Shown piece by piece: positions 45,339-53,775 of a stretch of 53,881 bases of DNA (positions are counted from its first letter, which is position 1; every line of letters begins with the position of its first letter). The position numbers and the translations under genes were made by a program. Under the pieces are notes generated by a model. That model was not told the DNA's origin, searched no databases, and was given only the letters and a program-made list of their open reading frames with translations. The DNA is from Butyrivibrio sp. NC3005 (GTDB lineage: Bacteria; Bacillota; Clostridia; Lachnospirales; Lachnospiraceae), in assembly GCF_000424545.1 (NCBI RefSeq), contig NZ_AUKC01000023.1:6648-60528 (forward strand), written 5' to 3'.

Positions 45339-46190
45339 TCAATCTTCAATCTCATTAACATGCTGCGGAACTCTCTTATCTTCTGGCGGAAGCTGTCTCC
45401 ACGAACCATAAATAAGAGTAAGCCATTCATCGTAATTGCTGGGAGTCTGATACATTTTTCCGTGAAGCATTTGGGTAGACGGATTTTCATACCATTTTCT
45501 TGGGAATATAAGGCCCCAGTAGCGCGGATCTGGTTGTTCATTAGATAAGAATAGATGAGTTGCAGTGTCTTTTTCATCATTTTCCATTACTTCAACCCTA
45601 TGGTACCAGTTTACTATATATTTATAAGGAATCAGTTTTCCGATAAACACAAGAACTCTTGCAGCAATCTTCATTCCACCTTTGAACTTGGAATAATCCA
45701 CATGAAATCTATGCCCCATCGCAAGAGCATATATTAGTTTCAGCATCAGAAGCTGTTTCTTATGATTTTTTCCAACATAATCTATTATGAAAATATCCAG
45801 TGTAGGATGTGAAAATCTCCCCTTATAGAAATCTTCATCACCATAAACTGTATGTTTGTAGCGGACTTTTTCATCTGCAATCTTAGGTATAAAATCAAAA
45901 AATTCAGGATACGCATCATCTAAAAGAAGTTTAAATCTTTTATCAGCTTCTTTCTCCCAAATAGTAATAAATTTCTCATAATCTTCTCTAAGCATGGTTA
46001 TGTCAACATCATCATCCCATGGAATAAAATCTTTATGACGAACTGCACCAAGAAAAGAACCTCCATGCAGAAAATACTTTATATTATTTTTTTGACATAC
46101 ACGGTCAAGTTCCAAAAGAATTGCATTATTTGAATCATGCACTCTTTTTAGATAACTGTTTTCATCCGATATTATTTTTGAATCTGTCAT
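45339..46190 (-). CDS. LicD-family phosphotransferase
   Basis: The 283-residue protein has the LicD signature FLHGGSFLGAVRHKDFIPWD followed by DDVDITM, in which the Asp residues are catalytic. Such nucleotidyltransferase-fold enzymes transfer phosphocholine, phosphoribitol or similar groups from a CDP donor to cell-surface glycans. The start at 46190 follows AAGGAG; a longer frame would add 15 residues. The CDP donor may be made by the cytidylyltransferase two genes on. Confidence 0.88.
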   Translation of the reverse strand: MTDSKIISDENSYLKRVHDSNNAILLELDRVCQKNNIKYFLHGGSFLGAVRHKDFIPWDDDVDITMLREDYEKFITIWEKEADKRFKLLLDDAYPEFFDFIPKIADEKVRYKHTVYGDEDFYKGRFSHPTLDIFIIDYVGKNHKKQLLMLKLIYALAMGHRFHVDYSKFKGGMKIAARVLVFIGKLIPYKYIVNWYHRVEVMENDEKDTATHLFLSNEQPDPRYWGLIFPRKWYENPSTQMLHGKMYQTPSNYDEWLTLIYGSWRQLPPEDKRVPQHVNEIED

Positions 46191-46223
46191 AGTATCTTTG
46201 CTCCTTGTGTGTTGTATTAAAAA

Positions 46224-46232
46224 ATTATAACA
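46224..46232 (-). promoter_or_regulatory. Extended -10 promoter of the licD cassette
   Basis: On the minus strand TGTTATAAT is a perfect extended -10 box about 35 bases before the licD ATG. No good -35 is seen. The divergent gene at 46262 starts within 30 bases, so the promoters of the two must overlap. Confidence 0.6.
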
Positions 46233-46261
46233 CATGCTTTTTATGATGAGGTAATTATGTT

Positions 46262-48376
46262 ATGAAAGTACAGGAACTAAAAAAAGGTGAAGTATTACAT
46301 AAACAAGGTCAGAAAGTTGAAACTATTGAAATAATATCCAAAGGTACTATTCGTATTTCAAATGAATACAGCAATTTAGATCTAACAGGTGGACAAATAT
46401 GTGGTTTGTCTGAAACTCCGGGAAAAGATTTTTTATTCTCTTACGAAGCTCTATCTGATGCCACTATTATAAGCTATCCTTATCAATCACAAAATGACCT
46501 GGTAGATATGTTCAAATCAAATCCAAAAATTCTACCAATCCTATCTTCAAATATAGTGAAAACCTGCATTGCTTTTTATAATTCTTGTGAACAGCAATTT
46601 AATGATGCTAAAAAGCAATTTCAAACTTTAAAAGATGATTACGAAAAATATCCAATTCTCTGTGCAAAAGTTGGTGTTCCAGCTCAGGTCTTTCCAGAAG
46701 TAATGGTAGCTTCTCCGATTGCACCTATTGAATTTGCTCCCTCCTGGATTATTGACGCACTAAAAGCCATGATGAATAATGATCAGACTCTTCGTACAAA
46801 TCTATATACGCTAAATGCTGATATTGACATTTTCATTATTATGATGGCAATAAGATATATTGTCAGTATGACAGAGCACTCACAGACAATTACGAATTAC
46901 AGAAAAGAACTTTCAAGGCAAACTTCTGCTTTCCAAAATGCATTTCACATCGCTTCTGCAAAATCCGATACCATTGAACAGGGAAATTCTTCTGATAGCA
47001 GCATGGATGTTCCTGAATTCAAAAATGTCTGCAAGACAATTCTTGCTTATGCAGACCTTGATGAAGAACTAAAGACCGAATTTTCAAATGCAGTATATGC
47101 CTATAAAACAAGCTCCAATCAGGATGTTTATTCTGATGAATACAGACGAATAAGACGTGATTTATCAACATATTTCTACAAAGTATACGCTGAAGTTTTG
47201 ATTAAGAGCTTAGAAGACAGCATAGTACCAGACGCCATTTCCATGTTCCTTACTTTTGGTTATACAGATGAAGATCTTGTCAGTCCTGAAGTAACTGCAA
47301 AATTATACAGATTTATGAAGTCATATGTCCCTGATCCTTACAGAAGAGTATTTACAATCAGGGAATGGTTAACCATGATTTATAATAACGAGGTTGTACC
47401 TTCACGTAATGAATTCAATCTTGATTATCCTGCCTATTTAAAAGAACAACAGACACAAGGAAATCTTACAGAAAAAGAAGTAAAAGAATTCCTCAATGAT
47501 TCTAAAGCAAAAGTCGTGTTCGAAGTAACAAACCTCTTTTCAATGGGTAACAGAGTAACTTTTGGAAGAGCATCTGCTTTTATACCTATTTTCGACGAAG
47601 TAAATATCACAAAAGCCTTGGAAGATGCATATCTTCAAGCTCCAATGCTTAACTCGACTATAGATGAAATAAGAAAACTTGATTATAGTCTCTTCTGCAG
47701 AGAAGTACTATTCTCAGACCAAAAACTTGGAATCAACCAGTTCCTTTATCAAAAAGAGGTTCTGCCAAAATTTATATTGCTTCCAAATGTTGGCTCTCAA
47801 GCCTACATGTGGCAGGAAATCGAAGGCAAAAAACGTGATACACCAGCGCGATTTGTTATTTCCATTTTCCATACAGAAGATTTGCAGTCATCACTTATCA
47901 AAGTATTTGGCGATTATAGATGGGAAATGTGCAAAACAGTCCAGGGAATTTATTGGAACGACATTACAGATCCTTCACTTACTGCTGATTACTGTGACTA
48001 TCTTCAGTTCTACAAAAAGAACAGACTACTCAATGAAACTCAAAAAGAAAAGCTTTACCAGCAGCTTAAAAAGCATTCTAACAGATTTAAAAATGTGTTT
48101 ATAGAAGATTATCAAGTATACATGAAATTCGAAATCAATGGTTCTTTGAGGCTTAACAAAGTATCAAGAACAGCTTTGTTCAAATACTGCACATTTGATG
48201 CAGGAACAAGACAAAAGCTTCTTGCAAATCCGCAATACAAAGAACTGATTGATAAATTTAATCTAAAAATCAACACAGAACTTCATACACTTGAAAATAT
48301 TGAAACCAAGATTGAGCGGTCAGGAAATATCATGCCAGAAGAGGTTCTTCTTCAAAGAGCATTTTTGGAAAAATAA
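46262..48376 (+). CDS. Cyclic-nucleotide-binding-like N-domain, unknown 600-residue C-region
   Basis: The 704-residue protein starts with a jelly-roll resembling the CAP/cNMP domain (LKKGEVLHKQGQKVETIEIISKGTIRIS, then LDLTGGQICGLSE and ATIISYPY, about 5-90). The rest is soluble and helical with no membrane helix, signal or DNA-binding motif that I can name; a segment PNVGSQAYMWQEIEGKKRDTPARFV (about 500-530) may be a distinct beta element. It is the only large plus-strand gene, divergent from licD and convergent with the serpin. GAGGT precedes the ATG. The function is unknown; signalling is suggested by the N-domain. Confidence 0.82.
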   Translation: MKVQELKKGEVLHKQGQKVETIEIISKGTIRISNEYSNLDLTGGQICGLSETPGKDFLFSYEALSDATIISYPYQSQNDLVDMFKSNPKILPILSSNIVKTCIAFYNSCEQQFNDAKKQFQTLKDDYEKYPILCAKVGVPAQVFPEVMVASPIAPIEFAPSWIIDALKAMMNNDQTLRTNLYTLNADIDIFIIMMAIRYIVSMTEHSQTITNYRKELSRQTSAFQNAFHIASAKSDTIEQGNSSDSSMDVPEFKNVCKTILAYADLDEELKTEFSNAVYAYKTSSNQDVYSDEYRRIRRDLSTYFYKVYAEVLIKSLEDSIVPDAISMFLTFGYTDEDLVSPEVTAKLYRFMKSYVPDPYRRVFTIREWLTMIYNNEVVPSRNEFNLDYPAYLKEQQTQGNLTEKEVKEFLNDSKAKVVFEVTNLFSMGNRVTFGRASAFIPIFDEVNITKALEDAYLQAPMLNSTIDEIRKLDYSLFCREVLFSDQKLGINQFLYQKEVLPKFILLPNVGSQAYMWQEIEGKKRDTPARFVISIFHTEDLQSSLIKVFGDYRWEMCKTVQGIYWNDITDPSLTADYCDYLQFYKKNRLLNETQKEKLYQQLKKHSNRFKNVFIEDYQVYMKFEINGSLRLNKVSRTALFKYCTFDAGTRQKLLANPQYKELIDKFNLKINTELHTLENIETKIERSGNIMPEEVLLQRAFLEK

Positions 48377-48386
48377 GTTTTAAAAT

Positions 48387-48429
48387 AAGCGTTGGTACAA
48401 AAGTTGCAAAATTTGTACCAACGCTTTTT
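48387..48429 (+). terminator. Terminator of the cNMP-domain-like gene
   Basis: AAGCGTTGGTACAAA (48387-48401) pairs perfectly with TTTGTACCAACGCTT (48412-48426), followed by TTT. It may also act weakly on the convergent serpin transcript. Confidence 0.9.
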
Positions 48430-48523
48430 AGTTTAAAAAATAATGAATATCAAGACAATCTCACAAAAATCATCATTTTATTAAAGCATATAAATTCTAA
48501 ACATTTAATTTTTCCCTTTAACA

Positions 48524-49798
48524 TTACTCAACAAGCTGGCCATAAAACAATATTTCCGGATTATCACTTCCATTTAAAATCATAAATTTAAATGGTCTAT
48601 CTGCCTTAAACTCTTTGATTTCTTCTTCCATTGCACATGAAGTTTCTTTCATCTCAACTATTGTTGCCGCTGTAGCTTCTACTCCATCTTCATTTACTTT
48701 TATTTTTGTTTTCTGAAGAACATTATCTATGAGTAATGGACAGTCTTTGCACATCACAGAAAAATCCGCATTATCGCCCAATGCAATCTCAGCATCTCTA
48801 TATTTTAGAAACTTAACTAATTCCTTGTTTTTAAAAAATGAATCAATCTCAAACTTAGGAATAGATATTCTAACTTCTTTTGACTGCACTTTATCTATTG
48901 CTTTTTTCAAATCCTTAATGTCGCCTAGCGTTACAACCATTTTGAACTTTCCTCTTAAAGGAAGAATAATAAGCTTTCCATTTTTATCTTCATAATAATC
49001 AGCAAAATCGCATTTATTCATAAAGTCTTTTGATACAGTTTTTCCATCACAAGTTACGAAATAATCTTCTTTGGTTGCATATTCCTTAAATGGTTCCATA
49101 AAAGAAGATTTAAGATAAAGAGTATTAGCAAGTACAAGGTTAGATCCCGATAAGTCGTCACTTATTTTTGGAATAAGATTATTGGTATTTTTCTTAACCC
49201 AATTATTAACTTCATCTGTTATCTCGTTTGCTGATACATTCCTTGCCGCAGCATTGTAATGCTTTTTTACGTAATCCTTATATTCGTCAGTTATAGTTCC
49301 TTTATAGTCTGTGTTTTTCCAAACAGAGTTCTCAAGCCTAAAAGTACCATAAAAACATGAATCATTTGATTCATCAAATTCGAAACTACCATCAGCATTC
49401 TTTTTATATGCAAATGATGAAGAAAGAACCCTATTGTACCAGTTATTAGCCTCATCCATGTCTTTAAATCCAATAGCTTTAAGAAGCTTATCCTTTGTCT
49501 GTGCATCAGCTCCTGCAGTTGCAAGTACAATTGCAGCTCTATAGGAAGTAGGTGAAATCATATAGTTTTCATTTTCATATCCATTACTTTCAATAAAACT
49601 CACAAGCGAATTTTCAAATTCACCTCCCACCTTAATCTTTTTAACATCACTGTATTCTGCACTCAAATCATTTGCAAAAGTTTTCTTATAATCTTTCGTG
49701 CTTTCTTTTTGCAAATTGTTTGAATCCTTAGAACAGCCGCTCAAAGTTCCTACCATAAGTGTAAGTGAGGTTATAAACATAAATAATCTTCTTTTCAT
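48524..49798 (-). CDS. Lipoprotein serpin (serine-protease inhibitor family)
   Basis: The 424-residue protein has a lipoprotein signal with lipobox LSGC (Cys22) and a serpin fold: ENYMISPTSYRAAIVLATAGA, VLANTLYLKSSFMEPF, and C-terminal RPFKFMILNGSDNPEILFYG. The reactive loop hinge EDGVEATAAT (370-379) keeps the small residues needed for inhibitory insertion; the scissile bond would fall near K384-S387. An inhibitory lipoprotein serpin would protect the cell surface from proteases, as proposed for gut bacteria. Its leader has no clear -35. Confidence 0.93.
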   Translation of the reverse strand: MKRRLFMFITSLTLMVGTLSGCSKDSNNLQKESTKDYKKTFANDLSAEYSDVKKIKVGGEFENSLVSFIESNGYENENYMISPTSYRAAIVLATAGADAQTKDKLLKAIGFKDMDEANNWYNRVLSSSFAYKKNADGSFEFDESNDSCFYGTFRLENSVWKNTDYKGTITDEYKDYVKKHYNAAARNVSANEITDEVNNWVKKNTNNLIPKISDDLSGSNLVLANTLYLKSSFMEPFKEYATKEDYFVTCDGKTVSKDFMNKCDFADYYEDKNGKLIILPLRGKFKMVVTLGDIKDLKKAIDKVQSKEVRISIPKFEIDSFFKNKELVKFLKYRDAEIALGDNADFSVMCKDCPLLIDNVLQKTKIKVNEDGVEATAATIVEMKETSCAMEEEIKEFKADRPFKFMILNGSDNPEILFYGQLVE

Positions 49799-49904
49799 AT
49801 CAAAATCTCCTTCAAAATTGTAAATATTGCTTTGGAAACTCTTTTATAACTTCTATTCTTATAGACACCATCACTTAAGCTAAGGTCACACATTAATTTT
49901 TTTC

Positions 49905-49944
49905 ATCAAAAAAAGGAATAGCACAGCATATGCCATTCCTTTTT
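49905..49944 (-). terminator. Terminator hairpin downstream of mscL and element B
   Basis: AAAAGGAAT (49911-49919) pairs with ATTCCTTTT (49935-49943); on the minus strand TTTTTTT follows. A leftward transcript from mscL would pass through element B before reaching it. Confidence 0.75.
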
Positions 49945-49966
49945 AGCTAAAAACAGTTATTGTTAA

Positions 49967-50168
49967 TTATAGGTTTTGATATTATTATAATCCGTTTTGC
50001 TGTTTATATATTTCGTCGCAGACACGCTTTCGCTTGATTATAAACGTAGTGGTACGTAATGCGCTAAAAAACAGCGCATAAGTACCAACGTTTATAAACA
50101 GTTCTGCTCAAGAAATATTACAAGCCAGCAAAACTCATCTACAAAATAGATAATATCAAAACCTATAA
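49967..50168. repeat. Structured repeat B, copy 2
   Basis: A perfect 19-bp outer stem (49967-49985 with 50150-50168) encloses the core. GTTTTGCTG (49994-50002) pairs with CAGCAAAAC (50126-50134), and inner stems ATAAACGT/ACGTTTAT and ATGCGCT/AGCGCAT are as in copy 1. The core shares most bases with 14521-14668; the outer arms do not. It has no coding potential. Confidence 0.88.
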
Positions 50169-50171
50169 CTT

Positions 50172-50633
50172 TCAAGCAAGCTCAGATGTACAATGAGGAC
50201 ATCTTGTTGCCTCCTCTGCAATTTCAGATTTGCAGTAAGGGCAAATCTTAACATGCTTTGGCTCTGCCTCTTTACTAGGTGCTAGTTTATCATGAAGCTT
50301 GTTCATTCCCTTAACAATTGTAAAGATGACAAATGCCATAATGATAAAATTAATAACCGCTGTAATAAATACACCATAATTAAGTGTTGCTGCTCCAGCC
50401 TCCTGTGCCTTTGCAAGTGTTGCGTAGCTCTTTCCATCAAGTGATATAAACCAGTTTGAAAAGTCAATACCACCTGTAATAACACTGATAACCGGCATCA
50501 GAATATCATTTACCAAAGAATTAATAATTCCCTGAAAAGCACCACCTATAATAACACCGACAGCCAAGTCCATTACATTTCCGCGCATTACAAACTCACG
50601 AAACTCGGAAATCATCTTCTTTTTTTCCGCCAT
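50172..50633 (-). CDS. mscL: Large-conductance mechanosensitive channel with zinc-ribbon tail
   Basis: The 153-residue protein has the MscL core ([20 protein letters not shown], then [20 protein letters not shown]) and a second helix near the middle ([19 protein letters not shown]). After the usual C-terminal helix it carries [20 protein letters not shown], a CxxC-x-CxxC zinc-ribbon-like tail not part of classical MscL. MscL releases solutes under hypo-osmotic stress. The start at 50633 follows GAGGAGGGAATT; the longer frame would add 14 residues. Confidence 0.92.
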   Translation of the reverse strand: MAEKKKMISEFREFVMRGNVMDLAVGVIIGGAFQGIINSLVNDILMPVISVITGGIDFSNWFISLDGKSYATLAKAQEAGAATLNYGVFITAVINFIIMAFVIFTIVKGMNKLHDKLAPSKEAEPKHVKICPYCKSEIAEEATRCPHCTSELA

Positions 50634-50708
50634 AATTCCCTCCTCAACAAAATAAAATTTTACAAAAAAATCCAAAGTTGTTACGACTACATAATTTTAA
50701 TCTTTTGC

Positions 50709-51836
50709 TTAATTATTTTCAACATCAGCATCAAAGATTTCTGATAATTGTGCAAGATTCTTGATTATTTCGATATGCTGAGGACATTGTCTCTCGCACT
50801 GCCCACATGTAATGCAGTCCTTTGCCTTTCCTCCATTATCTCTAGTTGCAAGTTCATACATTTTCTTTGACTTTTCTACATCCTCATACATAGTCAGGTT
50901 ATTCCTTGCCTTGAATATCTCAGGAATATTTATATGCTTCGGACACCCCGGCGTACAATATCTACATGATGTACATGGAATTGTGTCAAAAGAGTTAATA
51001 ATCTTTTTTACATCTTCTATAACATTCTTTTCTTTTTCATCAAGTGGAACAAAATCTGTCATGTATGAAAGATTATCTTCCATCTGCTCCATGTTCGACA
51101 TTCCTGACAAAACAGTATATATTCCCGGAAGTGAAGCAACAAATCTTATCGCCCAGGATGGGAAAGAAACCTCAGGATTTGCCTGCTTTAATATATTTGC
51201 AACTGCCTTAGGCGGTGTAGCCAAAGTTCCTCCTTTGACAGGTTCCATTACAACAATAGGCTTATTGTGTTTTCTTGCCACCTCATAATTGGCTCTTGAA
51301 GCAACATTTGGATTATCCCAGTCAGCATAGTTTATTTGCAATTGCACAAAATCAACATCTGGATGTTTATTCAATAGTTCATCCAAAAATTCTGGCTGAT
51401 CATGAAAAGAAAATCCATAATGCTTTATTTTTCCCTCTTCTTTTAGTTGTTTAGCATAATCCCAGATATGATAAGAATCATACTTATCTATATTTCCTTT
51501 GGATAATGCATGAAGAAGATAAAAGTCAAAATATGAAGCCTTAGTTCTTTCAAGCGAAACATTAAACTGATTCTTTGCATCCTCTTCGCTTTTAGCTACA
51601 CTTGCATTAAGTTTTGTTGCAAGTGTAAATTTATCTCTTGGATATCTTTTAACAAGTGTCTCTCGAGCAGCTTCTTCAGATAAACCGCCCCCATAAACAT
51701 ACGCAGTATCAAAATAGGTGCATCCCGCTGCCATAAATGCATCTACCATTTTACTAACCTGTGGCAAATCAATGTGTTTGTCATCAATCTGCGGAAGTCT
51801 CATAAGACCAAAACCCAGCTTTTTAATCTCTTTCAT
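50709..51836 (-). CDS. Aldo/keto reductase with C-terminal 2[4Fe-4S] domain
   Basis: The 375-residue protein has an AKR barrel: FDTAYVYGGG (Asp, Tyr), LATKLN (Lys), FYLLHALS (His). The C-terminal part carries CTSCRYCTPGCPKHINIP and CITCGQCERQCPQHIEI, two CxxCxxCxxxCP cluster motifs. Electron transfer from ferredoxin-type clusters to a carbonyl substrate is likely; the substrate is unknown. The start at 51836 follows GGAGGG at nine bases; a longer frame begins 14 codons earlier without a site. It may share a transcript with the ABC exporter. Confidence 0.9.
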   Translation of the reverse strand: MKEIKKLGFGLMRLPQIDDKHIDLPQVSKMVDAFMAAGCTYFDTAYVYGGGLSEEAARETLVKRYPRDKFTLATKLNASVAKSEEDAKNQFNVSLERTKASYFDFYLLHALSKGNIDKYDSYHIWDYAKQLKEEGKIKHYGFSFHDQPEFLDELLNKHPDVDFVQLQINYADWDNPNVASRANYEVARKHNKPIVVMEPVKGGTLATPPKAVANILKQANPEVSFPSWAIRFVASLPGIYTVLSGMSNMEQMEDNLSYMTDFVPLDEKEKNVIEDVKKIINSFDTIPCTSCRYCTPGCPKHINIPEIFKARNNLTMYEDVEKSKKMYELATRDNGGKAKDCITCGQCERQCPQHIEIIKNLAQLSEIFDADVENN

Positions 51837-51889
51837 AATCGTAACCCTCCATTTCTTAGTGGCCCTGACAATAGCCATTTTTTAAATAA

Positions 51890-53626
51890 TTATCTTGCTA
51901 CCGATAAAGAATAATACTTTGAATAAATGCCTTGCTTTTTCATAAGTTCTTCATGACAGCCACGTTCTTTTATGCCTCCCTCATCAATTACCAGAATTTC
52001 TTCAGCACCGCGAATTGTTGATAACCTATGAGCTATGGTTATAGTAGTTCTGTTCTTACTTAATTCTTCAAGACTTTCCTGAATATACTGCTCACTTTCA
52101 TTGTCAAGGGCAGAAGTTGCTTCATCCAGCAAAAGAATTGCCGGATTTTTCAAAAAAATTCTAGCAATCGAAATTCGTTGTTTTTGACCACCAGAAAGTC
52201 TTGTTCCTCTTTCTCCAACTAAAGTATCTAGGCCGTCTGGAAGTGAATTAATAAACTCATCCATATGTGCCTTTTTCGCTGCGTCTTCTATTTCTTTATC
52301 TGTTGCATTCGGATTACCATAGGCAATATTGTCTCGTATGGTTCCATCAAAAAGATATACATCCTGCTGAACAATTCCAATGTATTTTCTGAGCTCGGAG
52401 AGCTTTATTTTTCTTATGTCCTGACCTCCTATTGTGATTCTACCACTTGTAACATCGTAAAATCTTGGAAGAAGAGAGCAAATTGTCGTCTTTCCTCCTC
52501 CAGAAGGCCCTACAAAAGCAATTGACTCACCGCTTCTAACTTTAAAAGATACATCACTTAACACTTCATTTTCCATGTCATCTTTGTAACAAAATGAAAC
52601 GTTGTTAAACAGAATATCTCCTTCCGGATTTTTAAAATTCTCAGCATCATTATCATCTACTATATCAGACTCTGTTTCCATGATTTCATTAAATCTGGCA
52701 AATCCGGAAAAACCTTTTTGGAGCATTTCTGTAAGCTCTACCAAGATTTGAATAGGACTAATAAATATCCCTATATAAAGAGCATACATAGCAAGATCAG
52801 ATGATGTCATTTCGCCCTTAGCAACAAAAAAGCCTCCTGCTACAAGCGTCAGCAAATACATAAATCCCTGAAAAAAGGTGTTACCACCCTGAAATGTTCC
52901 CATTGCCCTATAATTATCTTTTTTAGATTCAAGAAATGCTTCATTTCCTATTCTGAATTTTTCTCTTTCAAGCTCTTCATTTGCAAAAGCCTGAACAACG
53001 CGAATACCAGAAAATGAATCATTTAATGTTGCATTTATATCCCCGATTTTTTTTCTGTTATCTGCAAAAGTTGCTCTCATCCTTTTATTCTGTTTGAATG
53101 AAAACAGTGCCATAAAAACAACTACCACCAACAATATTGATGCCAATTTGTTTTGTATTCTAAACAAAAAGAAAAATGAACCAATTATTTTCACAACCGA
53201 AATAAACAAATTTTCCGGTCCATGATGAGCCATCTCAGAGATATCAAACAAATCAGAAACCATTCTACTCATCATTCTACCAGTATTATTCTGATCATAG
53301 TATGAAAAAGACAAAGCCTGGTAATGGTCAAAAAGTTCTTTTCGCATATCCCTTTCCATTTTAGCACCCATTATATGTCCCTGACATGATACATAATACT
53401 TACATAAAGCCTGAACAATATATGCTGCTAAAAGTATACCTGCAATAATAGGTAGCTTTGACATTATAATATCGCTGTTTTTAGTAAAAAGTGTTCTGGT
53501 TAAATTCCTTAAAATCTGCGGATATGCCAAATCAACAATTGATATAATCGTCGCACATATAAGATCAAAGATAAATACATTAAGATATGGTTTATAGTAC
53601 TTGACAAATTTTTTTAACAAAATCAT
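51890..53626 (-). CDS. ABC exporter half-transporter (permease plus ATPase)
   Basis: The 578-residue protein has six membrane helices in the first 320 residues, then an ATPase with Walker A GPSGGGKTT, Q-loop IVQQDVYLFDGTI, signature LSGGQKQRISIARIF, Walker B ILLLDEATSALD and switch His in TIAHRLSTI. It is a homodimeric type-I exporter for lipids or drugs; the substrate is unknown. The start at 53626 is set by GGAGG within the first codons of the longer frame. Confidence 0.9.
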   Translation of the reverse strand: MILLKKFVKYYKPYLNVFIFDLICATIISIVDLAYPQILRNLTRTLFTKNSDIIMSKLPIIAGILLAAYIVQALCKYYVSCQGHIMGAKMERDMRKELFDHYQALSFSYYDQNNTGRMMSRMVSDLFDISEMAHHGPENLFISVVKIIGSFFFLFRIQNKLASILLVVVVFMALFSFKQNKRMRATFADNRKKIGDINATLNDSFSGIRVVQAFANEELEREKFRIGNEAFLESKKDNYRAMGTFQGGNTFFQGFMYLLTLVAGGFFVAKGEMTSSDLAMYALYIGIFISPIQILVELTEMLQKGFSGFARFNEIMETESDIVDDNDAENFKNPEGDILFNNVSFCYKDDMENEVLSDVSFKVRSGESIAFVGPSGGGKTTICSLLPRFYDVTSGRITIGGQDIRKIKLSELRKYIGIVQQDVYLFDGTIRDNIAYGNPNATDKEIEDAAKKAHMDEFINSLPDGLDTLVGERGTRLSGGQKQRISIARIFLKNPAILLLDEATSALDNESEQYIQESLEELSKNRTTITIAHRLSTIRGAEEILVIDEGGIKERGCHEELMKKQGIYSKYYSLSVAR

Positions 53627-53775
53627 ATTTTCCTCCATTTTATCTCAAAACAATTATATTTTATCACATCTGCAATGTATAGGTGATTATTATTCAAATA
53701 TAATCTGTTTTTCCAATAGAATTTTGGTCTGCAAAAAAGGATTCTTGCTGATGATTATCCTAATTCTCAACAAAT

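Larger units (their letters stand above)
49799..50171. other. 373-base gap with element B and the mscL terminator
   Basis: It holds the serpin leader, the hairpin at 49905-49944 and element B copy 2 (49967-50168), whose right arm ends three bases before the mscL stop codon. No gene is seen. Confidence 0.75.

Noticed and set aside
46201..46261. A specific promoter for the plus-strand gene at 46262
   Set aside because: TTGTGT and TATAAC are present but with poor spacing (15 bases); I could not choose a convincing pair.
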